Below are positions 10,630 through 21,401 of a DNA stretch of 64,000 nucleotides, in pieces. Both the position numbers and the translations under genes were made by a program. Each line of letters starts with the position of its first letter. Positions within the stretch are counted from its first letter, which is position 1. The DNA is from Trichomonas vaginalis G3 (taxonomy: Eukaryota > Parabasalia > Trichomonadida > Trichomonadidae). Where the stretch lies: positions 9,854,268 to 9,918,267 of the forward strand of contig NC_067206.1 in NCBI RefSeq assembly GCF_026262505.1, given 5' to 3'. The notes under the pieces are model-generated. The model did not search any database. It had not been told where the DNA came from and saw only the letters and a list, made by a program, of their open reading frames with translations.

Positions 10630-11637
10630 CAATTCCGATGCAGATTTTGTACATTGATCAAGTTGGACAATTTTTTAAGGTATGAATGGAATGAATTTTA
10701 TGCAAGAGATCTTTCCAATACGCCTTACGAAAACAAAACTACGAAACTTTCTCGGCTTGACCAAAATTATTACGTGAGTCAGTGCCTCTTTTCCAAAAAT
10801 ATTAACTCAGGTGCCATTAATTTTACGACTAAACAAGATACAACGAAACTATTAGTTGACGAAACCCAATTTTTAAATTGTAGTAACTCCAATAACGGAG
10901 GAAGTTTATACTTCTCGCGTGAAGGCGAGTGTGTTCAAGATCGAATAATAAGTGACTCATCAAAAGTAACATCAAATTATTATGGAGTTTATTGTTATTC
11001 AGATGTTTCAGATAAAGAATCATTCCAAAACAAAATTATTTCATCTTCAATCACTAAAAGTGGAGAAAATAACTTAGGATATAATAATATTTACCTAAAA
11101 AATGGAAAAATTAATTTCACCAATTCAAATATTTCTCATTCAAAATGCTTTGGATGTAGTGTTTCTTGTTTTTATAGTTATTTATCTGATTCAAAAGTTT
11201 TATTTTCTATATTTTATGATAATAAAGATAATACTCCAAGTAGTTCTGCCCCTGTTTTCCTTTATGATTCACCATCATCAACTATTCTATTCGAAGCAAC
11301 AAATTTCCAAAATATTACTGATTATTTTTTAGTTTATGCATATAAATCTCCAACAAATATAACAAAATGTTGTTTCTCAAATAACAAAATTTCTCAATAT
11401 TATTTCTATGGATGGTATGCCAAAATTACAGTTAATAGATGTTTCATTGATGTAGATCCAAGTAAAAGCGGAACAGTTGAAATAACTAACAAAATCCAAT
11501 ATTTATCTAATATTGATGTTTGTGAAATATCCTATGAATTTAACAAAGAATATTTTGAATATATTGACAAAGCTCGAAAATATATTAAAATTTCAAACAT
11601 ATCTACAAATTTCATAAACTTCACATTAAACACATAA
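10630..11637 (+). pseudogene. Beta-helix surface protein fragment without a start codon
   Basis: This open frame of about 335 codons has no internal ATG at all after the stop at 10627, so it cannot start normally. Its Ser/Asn/Cys-rich repeats (FLNCSNSNNGGSLYF, NSNISHSKCFGCSVSC, CCFSNNKISQYYF) are typical of the right-handed parallel beta-helix (pectin-lyase-like) surface proteins abundant in trichomonads; the intact minus-strand gene at 21402-22670 is similar in style. It also lacks the C-terminal membrane anchor seen there. The likeliest reading is a 5'-truncated gene copy. A missed upstream exon is less likely, because trichomonad introns are rare and no canonical intron end was seen. Confidence 0.6.
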
Positions 11638-11728
11638 TTTTTTTTCCATAAATGATTTCATTTTTCCATTCATGGAATTAATCAAGTTTGATGCCAAGTT
11701 GAATACTTTTTCACCGCTTCTCTCATCT

Positions 11729-11837
11729 TTGAAATTTGTACAGTTTTTCTCCTAAGTCTCAAGTTAAGCTTCTGATGATCTATTCTATCTATCCCCTAAA
11801 TATAAGTCCTTTTCTCGGTCTAGAAATGGTGACATCA
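11729..11837. repeat. Dispersed ~108-bp repeat, copy B (inverted relative to copy A)
   Basis: This is the reverse complement of 4428-4535 with few differences. It lies just downstream of the beta-helix fragment. The remaining intergenic sequence to 12290 is AT-rich with nothing recognised. Confidence 0.7.
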
Positions 11838-12290
11838 CCCTTAATTTAGCAATTTATGAGCGTTTTCAGAAAAATGCCCATAAATTCGCAATTCTGATTT
11901 CAAAGGCGAATCGCAAAAATTTTGGGGCGTAAGATAAATTTATCGTCAAAAAATAAAAATCATAAACACATGAAATATAATCTAAATTTTTAATTTTTAA
12001 CTCTCGAAAAAATAATCGTATGCCCCAAAATTTTCGATTAAAATTTGCATCAGAATTTTTTTTAACATTACACTTAAAAAATTGAATATATGACAATGAA
12101 ATCTCAAATATAGAGCATCCCTAGTAGATGGTCCACCATGGTCACCTCAGATTCTTATTGGACTGAACAAATCATTTGCTTTAATGTGTTTTATAAAGAA
12201 TTTTAATATTTTTTAAAATAATTTTTATTAATAAATAAAAAACATCATAAAATAATAAATAATAAATAATAAATAAAAATAAATATTTTG

Positions 12291-15200
12291 TTAATGTGAT
12301 GAGAATCGCTTGATCAATGCTGAGATCTGCTGCATTCGAACTGGTTTAGCAAGGTATGCGTCCATACCAGCATCCATGCAAACTTGTTCATCACCTTCAA
12401 CTGCTGATGCAGTCAATGCAACAATAGGAACATTTCGGTATTCTTTCCCGGATGATCGGATTCGTCGTGTAGCTTCTAATCCATCTAAAACGGGCATCTG
12501 ACAATCCATGAAAACAATATCGAATTCATCATTATCCAATGCTGTCAATGCTTCGGAGCCATTATCTGCAATCTTAAATGAACATTGCAAGTTCTGAAGA
12601 ATCTTCTTCATAACAAACTGGTTAGCTTTGTTGTCTTCAACAACTAAGATACGCAATGGACTAGTTTGTTCAATTTGTGCGGTAACAAAACTTGTTTCAA
12701 TGCCTTTCCGCAGATCATCAAGGAATTTCCGAACGTGATGGAACATGACTGGACGTGGAATTGAATTACGGAAAACACATGTCTCGCCGGGATCACTGAT
12801 AGCACAAACTGTGACTTTACCAATACGTGCAGCGGCATCTTTGATTTGTTTCATTGGACGAGATGTCTCCAAGAAATATGCAATTGTTGTTTCCGTGATT
12901 TTGTCTGCAAAATTATCTGGATCGTCCAAAATAATGTAATCGTATTTGAGTAAATCAAACCATTCTTTCAACATTTTAATGGTGTCTTCATCTTCTGAAT
13001 ATACTAAGACACTCTTACGATCTTTATGTGTTGGAGCATATGGATACATAACAGATTCCATTGGAATAGTAACGGTGAATGTGGAACCACAACCAACTTC
13101 GGATTCCAATGTGACATCGCCGCCCAAAAACTTAGAGATCTCTTGAACTAAACTCAAGCCTAATCCTGTACCACCAAAGAAACGAGCAACACAATCATCG
13201 GCTTGTGCAAATCGTTCGAAAATAACTGCACGTTGATCTTTAGAAATGCCAATGCCAGTGTCAGCAACACTCAATGTGAAAACTTCGTCGTCGAATGATA
13301 ATTTGACATCAATTCGACCTTGTTTTGTGAATTTGATTGCGTTACTCAACAAATTATTAAGAATCTTAAGAATAAGTTGTGGATCCGATCGAACTAAACT
13401 TGGGAATGGTGTTTTAACATACAATGACAATTTAACGTTGTTTTCTTTAGCACTTGCGTAATTAGCAAGAATTGTTGGTGAAATCAACTGCCAGATATCA
13501 ACATTTGACATTTCAACTTCGGTTTCGCCTTGTTCGATCTTGGACAAATGTAATGTGTCATCTAATAACTTCATCAACTGGAATGATGATGATCGAATAG
13601 AATCAACAAGAAGACGTTGTTCTGATGTAAGTTCTTGAAGTGAAAGAACATCTAACATGCCGAAAATGCCGTTCATAGGAGTACGAATTTCGTGCGACAT
13701 GTTTGCAAGGAACAATGTCTTCTGTTTATTTGCTTCCTCGGCACGAGCACGTTCTGTTTCAAGACGGTTGTATGCATTACGAAGTTCGGTGACATCGATG
13801 CAGACACCAACAACTTGACGTAATGATGTATCTCCTTTACCTCGAACTGAAACCCAAACAAACTCGTTGTTCTCGATTTCGATTGGGAAATCAATCTCAA
13901 TAGTTGTTCCTGTGTCAAGTGATTTCTCGATTTCAGTAGCAATAGTTTGTCGATAATCATCTGGAACTTGTTGTTTGATGAATGTCCAGTTCATTTCGAT
14001 ACCCGAAACAACACCCGGAACAAATCCTTTCATCTTTTCTGCAGGTTCGTTGTTATCGCGGAATGTCCAAAGTGATAATTTACCACTAGAAAGCAAAAGA
14101 TCTCGCAATTGACGTGTCTCTCGAAGTTTGAACTCGACTTCGCGCTGTTTGTTTGTATTCATAGCCAAACAATGCAATGTGTTACCTGAAAGTGCAAATG
14201 CTAATCGGTGCCATTCGTAGTCACCACCTGCACGCATGATACGAAGTTCGCAATTGAACTGTGTAATATGACGTTGAAGGAGATCGTTGTAACCGCGTGT
14301 GAATGTGTCGCGATCATCTTGATGGATACATGTAGACAATGATGGGAATTTAGTATCATGGCTAAGACCAATGACATCCCAGATTGTTGGCTGCATGAAA
14401 ATAGATGAAACTTTCTCTGTTTGTGTGTCGACAATCCAAAAGACAACAGATGATGTAGCTGAAGGGAATGGCAAATCATCCGGCTGACTAGATGCAATGT
14501 CTGGGAAGTTGTCCGTGCAAACTAAGAAACCAATGCCTTCATGTGATGATGTAATGAATGAATGATTTCCAATTCGTAAAGAAACACGTTCACCTAAGAT
14601 GATTTTACTAAGTTTACTTTGTTCAACTGAGTCTAAATATGGACAAAGATCAATTTCTTCGTTGTTACTATTATTATTATTTGTTGTTGATTCAACTTTA
14701 CCTTCTCCATGAATGAATGACAAGAAATCGTGGCCAATGATGTAAACATGGTTGTCGTGGATCCTGAATTTGTAGATGTTACTATTAGAGAAATCGCGTT
14801 CAATAGATTTGAATGAACTAAGCATTTCATGTTCTTGTCGCTTTTCTTGTGTCATCTTCTCAATAAAGATAGTAACAACGTAATCTTCTTGAACGGTATC
14901 ATATGTAGATGCAGCCGAAAGAATGTACCATTCCTCGGGATGACCTTCTTTGTAGATACGTCGAACAAGTTGTTGTTGTGACATGTCTTCTTTGACAAGT
15001 TCGTGAAAACAATCAATGATATGTGGGTATTGATGATGATCAAGGTGTTCCAGAAGGTCTTTCATGTATGTGAACTTCTGGAAGTCTGTGTTGCTGTGTG
15101 AAAGGATGATGTCCTTGTTTAATAAGAATTCGACGTAGTGAAGGTTCTCGTTTTGAAGGATTGTTGTGAAGAAGTTGTTAAACGTTCGAAGTTGTTTCGC

Positions 15201-16643
15201 GGAGAAGTTACTTTGTGCAATATAGATAGTACAAACTGCAAAGAATGGAAATGCGTAGTCATCGTAAACATCGATTGGATGTGTTTCTGGAATTTCGATA
15301 ACAAATGAATATGTGAATGAAAAACCTTTCTGTTTGCATACAAAGATACGTGTGTCTGGTGAAATAGCACCATGGATGTATGTAAAGTCGTGGTCTTTCA
15401 TTTTGTCAATGTATTTGTACAAATCATTTGGATCAACATCCAATGCATCGTATGATTTAAGATTAATGATCACACTTGCATCATTGAAGATAGTAATACG
15501 TTTAGCTTTGAATCGTGTGAAGCATTTTTCAACGTATGATTTCATATCAATAATTCCATCGGTTGATTCTTTCATTTTAAGCATAAGTTCGTAGTACATT
15601 GATAATACTAAGCAAACTAGCTGTCCGTATGGTTGGAATGGTGAAAATGCGGCGGCGGGAAGGTCTGCTTTGCAACGAACGTTGTTATCAAGAGTAAATG
15701 AGACATGGATAGGACGGTAGTCTCTGTATGATGAAAATGTGACCTTTGGAGGTTTGAGTAATCCATGTGTTGGTGATGAAAATTTACAAACAAACTCTGT
15801 TTTCGTTTCATCGTCAAATGTTTCTGTCCACAATGCGGTAACAACGAGTTTATTGACTGGGAATGATCCGATATGGATGAAATGGTGGTTAATCTCTTGA
15901 CGATTAATTTTGATGATTTGTGTAACGACATTGTTTGATTTTCTTGCACGGTAGTTAGATTCCTTGATGCAAGATCTCGTAAAGTCGTCCAATGTGTTGA
16001 AATCTCCGCCAAAAACGATTTTATCTTCTGAATCAAAAACCCAGAATTTTGCGTTTTGGTCTGTAATGGGAATTCTTTTACGTCTGAGAAGAAGTGCGCT
16101 GATTATTAACAAAATTGTGATGGCAATGCCGATTTGCGGAGTGCGAGAAATTTTGCAAACATTTGAGAGTTCAGAGTTAGAAAGATTTGAGTATATGTAG
16201 AATTTAAATGATGAATCTTCTAAAAATGCTAGCGAAGTTCCTTTCAAAGGAATTAAAGTATAATTTTCGAAAACTTTTTCTTCGTTCGAAATTATATAAG
16301 TTGAAGGTGCTAAAAATGTGTTAATGGATGAGAATTTATCCCTTAATAGAAGAGCTAAGGATGATGATAGAAAAAGCCCATGATCAAAAGATATAGCATC
16401 ATTTCTAAGAGAATTATGCTGGTAAAGATAATATTTTGGATATCTTGCAGTATGTGAACATTTGTAATCCATACTTAATGGAATATCATACGCCAATGGC
16501 TGTTCGCAAAATATTATTGAGCTGATTGAAGAATAATTGGAAAATTGCATTGGACTATTTTCTCCGAAGCAGCTTTTTATTGCTGAATCTGGTATGGATC
16601 CAATAATTCTGCTGCTACAGAAGGAAAATAGTAAAATTATCAT
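12291..16643 (-). CDS. Membrane-bound hybrid histidine kinase with PAS and receiver domains
   Basis: This 1450-residue sensor is of BvgS/BarA architecture. A signal-like N-terminus (MIILLFSFCSS) precedes a ~150-residue outer domain with several Cys, one membrane span at about 170-186 (IGIAITILLIISALLL, then RRKR), and a long cytoplasmic region. PAS-like domains are at about 731-851 and 852-951, and a coiled linker leads to the kinase. The phospho-accepting His984 is in NMSHEIRTPMNG. ATP-lid motifs are all present: NLLSNAIKFT, VADTGIGI, GGTGLGLSLV. A degenerate receiver-like domain (about 1205-1310, no acceptor Asp) precedes an intact receiver: VVEDN, acceptor Asp1380 in MDCQMP, LTASA, and Lys in LAKP. 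Expected role: autophosphorylation at His and relay to Asp in response to an unknown signal. No separate phosphotransfer domain is seen. TCATTC lies just upstream of the ATG. Confidence 0.93.
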   Translation of the reverse strand: MIILLFSFCSSRIIGSIPDSAIKSCFGENSPMQFSNYSSISSIIFCEQPLAYDIPLSMDYKCSHTARYPKYYLYQHNSLRNDAISFDHGLFLSSSLALLLRDKFSSINTFLAPSTYIISNEEKVFENYTLIPLKGTSLAFLEDSSFKFYIYSNLSNSELSNVCKISRTPQIGIAITILLIISALLLRRKRIPITDQNAKFWVFDSEDKIVFGGDFNTLDDFTRSCIKESNYRARKSNNVVTQIIKINRQEINHHFIHIGSFPVNKLVVTALWTETFDDETKTEFVCKFSSPTHGLLKPPKVTFSSYRDYRPIHVSFTLDNNVRCKADLPAAAFSPFQPYGQLVCLVLSMYYELMLKMKESTDGIIDMKSYVEKCFTRFKAKRITIFNDASVIINLKSYDALDVDPNDLYKYIDKMKDHDFTYIHGAISPDTRIFVCKQKGFSFTYSFVIEIPETHPIDVYDDYAFPFFAVCTIYIAQSNFSAKQLRTFNNFFTTILQNENLHYVEFLLNKDIILSHSNTDFQKFTYMKDLLEHLDHHQYPHIIDCFHELVKEDMSQQQLVRRIYKEGHPEEWYILSAASTYDTVQEDYVVTIFIEKMTQEKRQEHEMLSSFKSIERDFSNSNIYKFRIHDNHVYIIGHDFLSFIHGEGKVESTTNNNNSNNEEIDLCPYLDSVEQSKLSKIILGERVSLRIGNHSFITSSHEGIGFLVCTDNFPDIASSQPDDLPFPSATSSVVFWIVDTQTEKVSSIFMQPTIWDVIGLSHDTKFPSLSTCIHQDDRDTFTRGYNDLLQRHITQFNCELRIMRAGGDYEWHRLAFALSGNTLHCLAMNTNKQREVEFKLRETRQLRDLLLSSGKLSLWTFRDNNEPAEKMKGFVPGVVSGIEMNWTFIKQQVPDDYRQTIATEIEKSLDTGTTIEIDFPIEIENNEFVWVSVRGKGDTSLRQVVGVCIDVTELRNAYNRLETERARAEEANKQKTLFLANMSHEIRTPMNGIFGMLDVLSLQELTSEQRLLVDSIRSSSFQLMKLLDDTLHLSKIEQGETEVEMSNVDIWQLISPTILANYASAKENNVKLSLYVKTPFPSLVRSDPQLILKILNNLLSNAIKFTKQGRIDVKLSFDDEVFTLSVADTGIGISKDQRAVIFERFAQADDCVARFFGGTGLGLSLVQEISKFLGGDVTLESEVGCGSTFTVTIPMESVMYPYAPTHKDRKSVLVYSEDEDTIKMLKEWFDLLKYDYIILDDPDNFADKITETTIAYFLETSRPMKQIKDAAARIGKVTVCAISDPGETCVFRNSIPRPVMFHHVRKFLDDLRKGIETSFVTAQIEQTSPLRILVVEDNKANQFVMKKILQNLQCSFKIADNGSEALTALDNDEFDIVFMDCQMPVLDGLEATRRIRSSGKEYRNVPIVALTASAVEGDEQVCMDAGMDAYLAKPVRMQQISALIKRFSSH

Positions 16644-17165
16644 TCTTCGAATGACAAAAAACGATAGAAAAATGAGTGTAAATAATTCATTTCAGTTTAG
16701 CAGTAAGTTCATGTTTATTGTTACACTTCGATTTTTGTGTTTTCTCAATATTTGCGTTCAATTCGAACTGTCTGATGACGGAACTGAAGAGATTACTTCA
16801 TTCTAATCTATTTTAATTCACAATTACATGCCAATAAATAAAGAGGAATAACATTTTTGCATTGTTTTATCGGATTACATTATTTCTAAATTAACTACGA
16901 ATAATCAATTGAGTTCGGCAAAGATTCTTTATCCAAAAGCATCCTAGTTTTATTAATCACGTTGATGGCAGGCAATTACTACATGAATTTCGATATGAAT
17001 AAGAAATTTATAAAAAGAAGACATTAATAACCAAGTTGTTTAGTTATCTTTATTTATAAATAGTGCATACATACAGTTACAATAGATTTCAATTGTCAAA
17101 TTAGAAAGAAATTGAAATTATTGTAAACAAAAAAAGTCAAAATAGTGAAAAAATATGATAAATCA
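16644..17165. other. Intergenic region between histidine kinase start and next gene end
   Basis: The part next to 16643 should hold the kinase promoter (TTTGTCATTCGAAG before the ATG). A short plus-strand frame overlapping the kinase start and ending at 16806 has no recognisable features. Nothing else was seen. Confidence 0.45.
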
Positions 17166-18500
17166 TTAGACAGCGTTGTAAATAGGTCCTTCATTATCAT
17201 GGAATATCAAAGCGTCTTTTGATTCAACAAAACACCTCAAAGCTTGATGAGGACTTACGAATTCACCGAAAATCAGCTTATTATAGGTATGTGTTATTTG
17301 GCCGGTGAAGCCATCTGTTGTTCCGTCACTTAATTTTACGAAATCTCCTGGGAACATTCTTCTATTAACGGCATCTCTTGCCTTATTATCATCTGGAACA
17401 ATTGTAAGCTCTGTTGTCAATGGTAATTGAATAATATTATTATGAGTTGTTACAATTTTAATCATTCCATCAACTATGTCAACTACAACACCAACTCTGT
17501 TATCAGGAGTTGAAACAAGCTTGAATAATAAAGGAATTCCATTTCTTTTTGTCAAATCTTTATCATATCCTGCTTTTATCGTAATATCTGGAGCAACAAT
17601 GTCGTATTTACCTTTAGCCTTCCTAAGGTCTATGTATTCTGTAATTTCTAGCTGTTCAGGAACAGGAAGGAAATGTTCTGAACCTTTTTGAAGAAATCCA
17701 CTTCTGGCAATCTCCAATTTCTTCTTATCTGATTCAGAAATAGGGATAACAGGGTTATTTGCGTAAAAATCGTAGTCTTCTTGAGGAATATCATCTAAAA
17801 AAACTTTGATATTCCGAAATGGGATTTTCATTATAATCATAGGTCCTCTGTAAAGTTTTCCTTTGTAATTCATGCCAACAATGGCCTTTGTTTTAAGAGA
17901 ATCCAAATATCTGACTTGAGCTCTTCCTCTTCTCTCTCTTATAATTGAGTTGTAATATTCTTCATCACCTTTGAGCTTAATAATGACGTTTTTCTTTTTG
18001 AAATCGATATCAGAAATTTGAGCAACCGAATTCTTGTAATCAGGTAAATCCAATCGACATAATGATAGTTTGGGATCTGTTAAAAGCGGAAAATATTGTT
18101 GGTTGAGGAAAAAAGGAAGAATTTTCTCTTGGCGCAATCTGATAATTCTTTCAATACGTTCAAGCTGTGTAAAATCTAATTCTTTGGAACATTGTAAGTA
18201 TGTTGTCTCATCTCTGAAAGGAATTGTAAACATTGAAATTATATTTTCGGATATATTCTGTTTATTTTCGATCATTTTTGTGAAATCTTCTTGAGATTTA
18301 CCAATTTCATAAAAAATGCTGTCCATAACTTCTGATTTTGAATATTCTTTTTTAGAAGGAATATGTTTTGGATTTGCAGGTGTAAGAATATAATGTTTGA
18401 ACACTCTTGAAGGATTATCTGATTTATCAGCATCTTCTGATTTATTTTCTGTTGCATCTGGATCTGTATTTTCAATAACTTCCGATGTTTCGGTCATTTT
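17166..18500 (-). CDS. KOW-type protein, probably divergent SPT5-like transcription elongation factor
   Basis: The protein has 444 residues from MTETSEVIENTDPD; this ATG is preferred because an upstream in-frame Met would add an odd hydrophobic stretch, and GGCTCAAAATAATAAAATG gives an initiator-like TCA close by. The acidic N-terminus (ENTDPDATENKSEDADKSDN) recalls SPT5. A possible NGN-like section follows (ISMFTIPFRDETTYLQCSKEL), then a KOW-linker-like block (RAQVRYLDSLKTKAIVGMNY, YKGKLYRGPMIIMKIPF) that resembles the SPT5 segment after NGN, then Tudor/KOW-like beta strands (MFPGDFVKLSDGTTDGFTGQ, RVGVVVDIVDGMIKIVT). SPT5 with SPT4 binds RNA polymerase and aids elongation. The protein is much shorter than usual SPT5 and lacks a visible C-terminal repeat tail. 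The match was judged by eye only. Confidence 0.55.
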   Translation of the reverse strand, partial: KMTETSEVIENTDPDATENKSEDADKSDNPSRVFKHYILTPANPKHIPSKKEYSKSEVMDSIFYEIGKSQEDFTKMIENKQNISENIISMFTIPFRDETTYLQCSKELDFTQLERIERIIRLRQEKILPFFLNQQYFPLLTDPKLSLCRLDLPDYKNSVAQISDIDFKKKNVIIKLKGDEEYYNSIIRERRGRAQVRYLDSLKTKAIVGMNYKGKLYRGPMIIMKIPFRNIKVFLDDIPQEDYDFYANNPVIPISESDKKKLEIARSGFLQKGSEHFLPVPEQLEITEYIDLRKAKGKYDIVAPDITIKAGYDKDLTKRNGIPLLFKLVSTPDNRVGVVVDIVDGMIKIVTTHNNIIQLPLTTELTIVPDDNKARDAVNRRMFPGDFVKLSDGTTDGFTGQITHTYNKLIFGEFVSPHQALRCFVESKDALIFHDNEGPIYNAV

Positions 18501-18760
18501 ATTATTTTGAGCCCAAAAAATCACAAGAATTAACATATACTAGAAATGTTCAGTTTTTGACTGCTATTCTCATAATTTTGCGATTTCTTTTGTTTTAAAT
18601 CGAATTTCTCAAGATTTGAATTAAAATTCATCCGAAAAACACAGCCAAACAAGATATCTGTTGATGATATGTTGAATTTAATATCATTAGTTTGAAAAAT
18701 GGATAAGGTTTTTAGAGGAAAGATTAATTTTTATTTAAATTTTGCTTACAAACATTAATT

Positions 18761-19582
18761 TTAACGCCCAGAAGTAATTGGTGGTTGTATCTTAGCCACC
18801 ATATCTGTAAGATTGTCATATCTCTTATTAATTATATCGATAACGTTATCTGTGTATTGTTGGATTAATTCTCGAGCATCTTCAAGTGTAAGTGGTCCCT
18901 TTGGCAGCGTGAATGGCTTGAATTGCATTGAATCATCTACATAATGAGGAGCTTCATCACATTGAGACAAAGGAACAGGAGGAACTGGAGTAAATACTCT
19001 TCTCTTTTCAGGGACTTTAACACTTTCAACATTATGAGTAAACGAATATAAAATAAGTCGAAGTGGCCTGAAGAAAACTTGATTATAGAAAGTTAAAATT
19101 TTCTGTGTTTCTTCTGTATTAAATTTCCATTCTCCGGCATTTAATTCATTAAACATTGTCTGGAATTGTGTAAATAAGTCTAAACGTAATTTATCAATTG
19201 ATGGTTTTTCTTCTGAAAGTTCTGTAGGAGATTGAGATTGAATTGCAGATGTTAATAAGCGATCAAGTGATCTGCATATAAATTGTGTTTGTGGTTGATC
19301 AAATTTTGATTCTAAGCACCAAAGTCCGTTCGCATAATGAAAATCTGCAATTGTTGTGGATTTTACATCATTTTTATACTGATCTTCTGTTATACTAAAC
19401 ATCGCCATAATATGTTTGAATCTTTCATCGTCATTTGGACATTCAAAAAATTTTTGTGTGGCAGCAGCTGTCCATCCAGCTCCAACAACAAGTTTTTCGG
19501 TATCATCACCCTTACGTCCTTTTGTTGGAGCTGGCTTTATTTTCTTTTTGCTGGAAGAACTCCTTCCATCTTGATGTTTCAT
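18761..19582 (-). CDS. CLAMP-domain flagellar protein (C1a-32 / CFAP119-like)
   Basis: The protein has 273 residues starting MKHQDGRSSSSKKKIKPAPT; this Met is chosen over a TTG far upstream because the upstream frame looks non-coding and a TTTGTCA motif lies just 5'. After a basic tail come two helical blocks matching my memory of the CLAMP family, to which the Chlamydomonas central-pair C1a subunit C1a-32 and animal CFAP119/CABCOCO1 belong: STTIADFHYANGLWCLESKF and TEETQKILTFYNQVFFRPLR followed by LILYSF. The expected role is in the central-pair apparatus of the flagella, which trichomonads have. It is divergently paired with the ankyrin gene across a 175-bp region (19583-19757) that must hold both promoters. 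Confidence 0.6.
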   Translation of the reverse strand: MKHQDGRSSSSKKKIKPAPTKGRKGDDTEKLVVGAGWTAAATQKFFECPNDDERFKHIMAMFSITEDQYKNDVKSTTIADFHYANGLWCLESKFDQPQTQFICRSLDRLLTSAIQSQSPTELSEEKPSIDKLRLDLFTQFQTMFNELNAGEWKFNTEETQKILTFYNQVFFRPLRLILYSFTHNVESVKVPEKRRVFTPVPPVPLSQCDEAPHYVDDSMQFKPFTLPKGPLTLEDARELIQQYTDNVIDIINKRYDNLTDMVAKIQPPITSGR

Positions 19583-19757
19583 TTTTGACAAAAATATCGT
19601 TATAAAGAAAGCATCAACACTAATCATTGTTTTTAAAATCAAATTACAACGATAAAAAGTGTTCTCGTTATATTGTAACAGGAATTTTAAGCCATAAATT
19701 CTTTTTTTGGCTTTTTTTAGTAAAAGATAATTGAATAGTTTACAAAATTTAAAATTC

Positions 19758-21294
19758 ATGTTTAGCGAGAGTATCAAGCAATATAGTGACTTGATTGACG
19801 TATATAAAAAGCTATATCACATGAAACCAAACGATTCAGCTTTGGATATGTTCGATTCACTCAAAACCATTTTAATTCAGAAGTATAAAATGCCATTCCA
19901 TATTTTATTCGGCAGTATCAACAATGCGGAATTATATAATTATCGGGCCCTTTTTAAATACATAAAAATTCTTCAATGTTTTAAAGATGAAATTCCAGAA
20001 CAAGATATTTTTACAAAGAAACATCTAGAATCAATAGCAAAAAGATTTAATGCAGAAATTAAATTCAGTTCCCCACATAGATATAGAACTAATACTAATA
20101 AAATTTATGTTGATGAGCTTAAATCTTGTTTTCCAACTATAGATAGCCTAGAAGACATAATTATGCAAGATGATATTGAAAAATTTAAAGAGTTATCCTT
20201 TAGTACCAATATTTATCGAACCAAAGTTAAATATTTTATTTCTCTTGGTATAACATCAATTCTTGAAGCATGTGCGTATTTCGGTTCAACAAACATTTTC
20301 TTTTACGTTCTTGCAAATGATCCTGAGAGTCAAATAACAGTTATTTGCACTGAATTAGCATTCGTTGGAGGGAACGTTGATATAATTAATGAATGCATGA
20401 AATTTCACAATCCAAATATGCGCTGTTTAGAACATGCAATGAATTCGCATAATAACGATTTGTTAGATGATCTACTCGACAAATTTAATAACGATCTAAT
20501 TTATTTTGATTTTGAAATCTTAATTTATTCGCAAAACTTAGAAGCATTATTCATTACATGTGAAAAAAATTTGAAGGATGTAATTCATGTATGCGGTATT
20601 TTTCCACAAGCTTTTGATATTATAGAAAAAAAATTGGAAACATCATCCAAAAAATTATGTCAAACATTTCTCAATTCTTCATTGTGCTGCATTTACCAAT
20701 AATATTGAAGTTTTCAAGTACTTTAATAATGATAAAGATCCTAAATTTAGTATTACATATTCCACGAAAGATTTATATTTAAGAACACACATATCAATCG
20801 CAACTGAATTGAATAACAAAGAGATTATAGAGTTCATTCTGGCACAGGGCGCTTTAATTGAATCTAATAAGATTCATAATCCCCTTCATATTGCAATACA
20901 AAATTATTGTAATGATGTTGCAGTACTATTTGTTAATCATGGTATAGATGTTAACTTCAAAGATTTTTCTGGTCGTACGCCATTGTCATGTGCATTTAAC
21001 TATGAAAATTTTGAGATAACTCCATTCCTCATCGAACATGGAGCCGATGTAATGAAATTATTTAATCGTGCAATTACAAAGCATTATATTAAGTTTTTAT
21101 CTTCTCATGGAAAAGTCAACATAAAAGATAAATTGGGTAAAACATTTCCACATTATGTTGTTGAACTTCTTATTTCGCATGGAGTAGATATCAATGTTAA
21201 AGATAATCAAGGAAAAACAGCACTTCAATATGCCACAGAGGTTGAGAATAATGAAATTATTAAACTTCTTACATCTCAACAATGTGATAAATAA
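19758..21294 (+). pseudogene. Ankyrin-repeat protein gene with a frameshift
   Basis: The first part, from ATG 19758 to a stop at 20702, begins MFSESIKQYSDLIDVYKKLY and has the N-terminal helical block common in trichomonad ankyrin proteins (DUF3447-type). The frame then shifts: just before 20702 another frame reads LHCAAFTNNIEVFKYF and runs through ankyrin repeats (HNPLHIAIQNYCNDVAVLFV, GRTPLSCAFNYENFEITPFL, GKTALQYATEVENNEIIKLL) to the stop at 21294. A single indel near 20640-20690, a region of A and T runs, would explain this, so a sequencing error is possible as well as a true pseudogene. Such proteins are scaffold-like and very numerous in trichomonads; the specific role is unknown. Confidence 0.75.
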
Positions 21295-21401
21295 ATAAGT
21301 ATAATAAAAATATTAGATTTACAAACAAACAAAAAAATATAAAAAAATTAAATTTTGAAAATTCGAAATAATGCAATGGTTGCATTGTATCTTGTTATAA
21401 A

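Noticed and set aside
12310-16200. Many short frames on both strands inside the histidine kinase gene
   Set aside because: All are shadows of the 1450-codon kinase frame, whose motifs are unmistakable.
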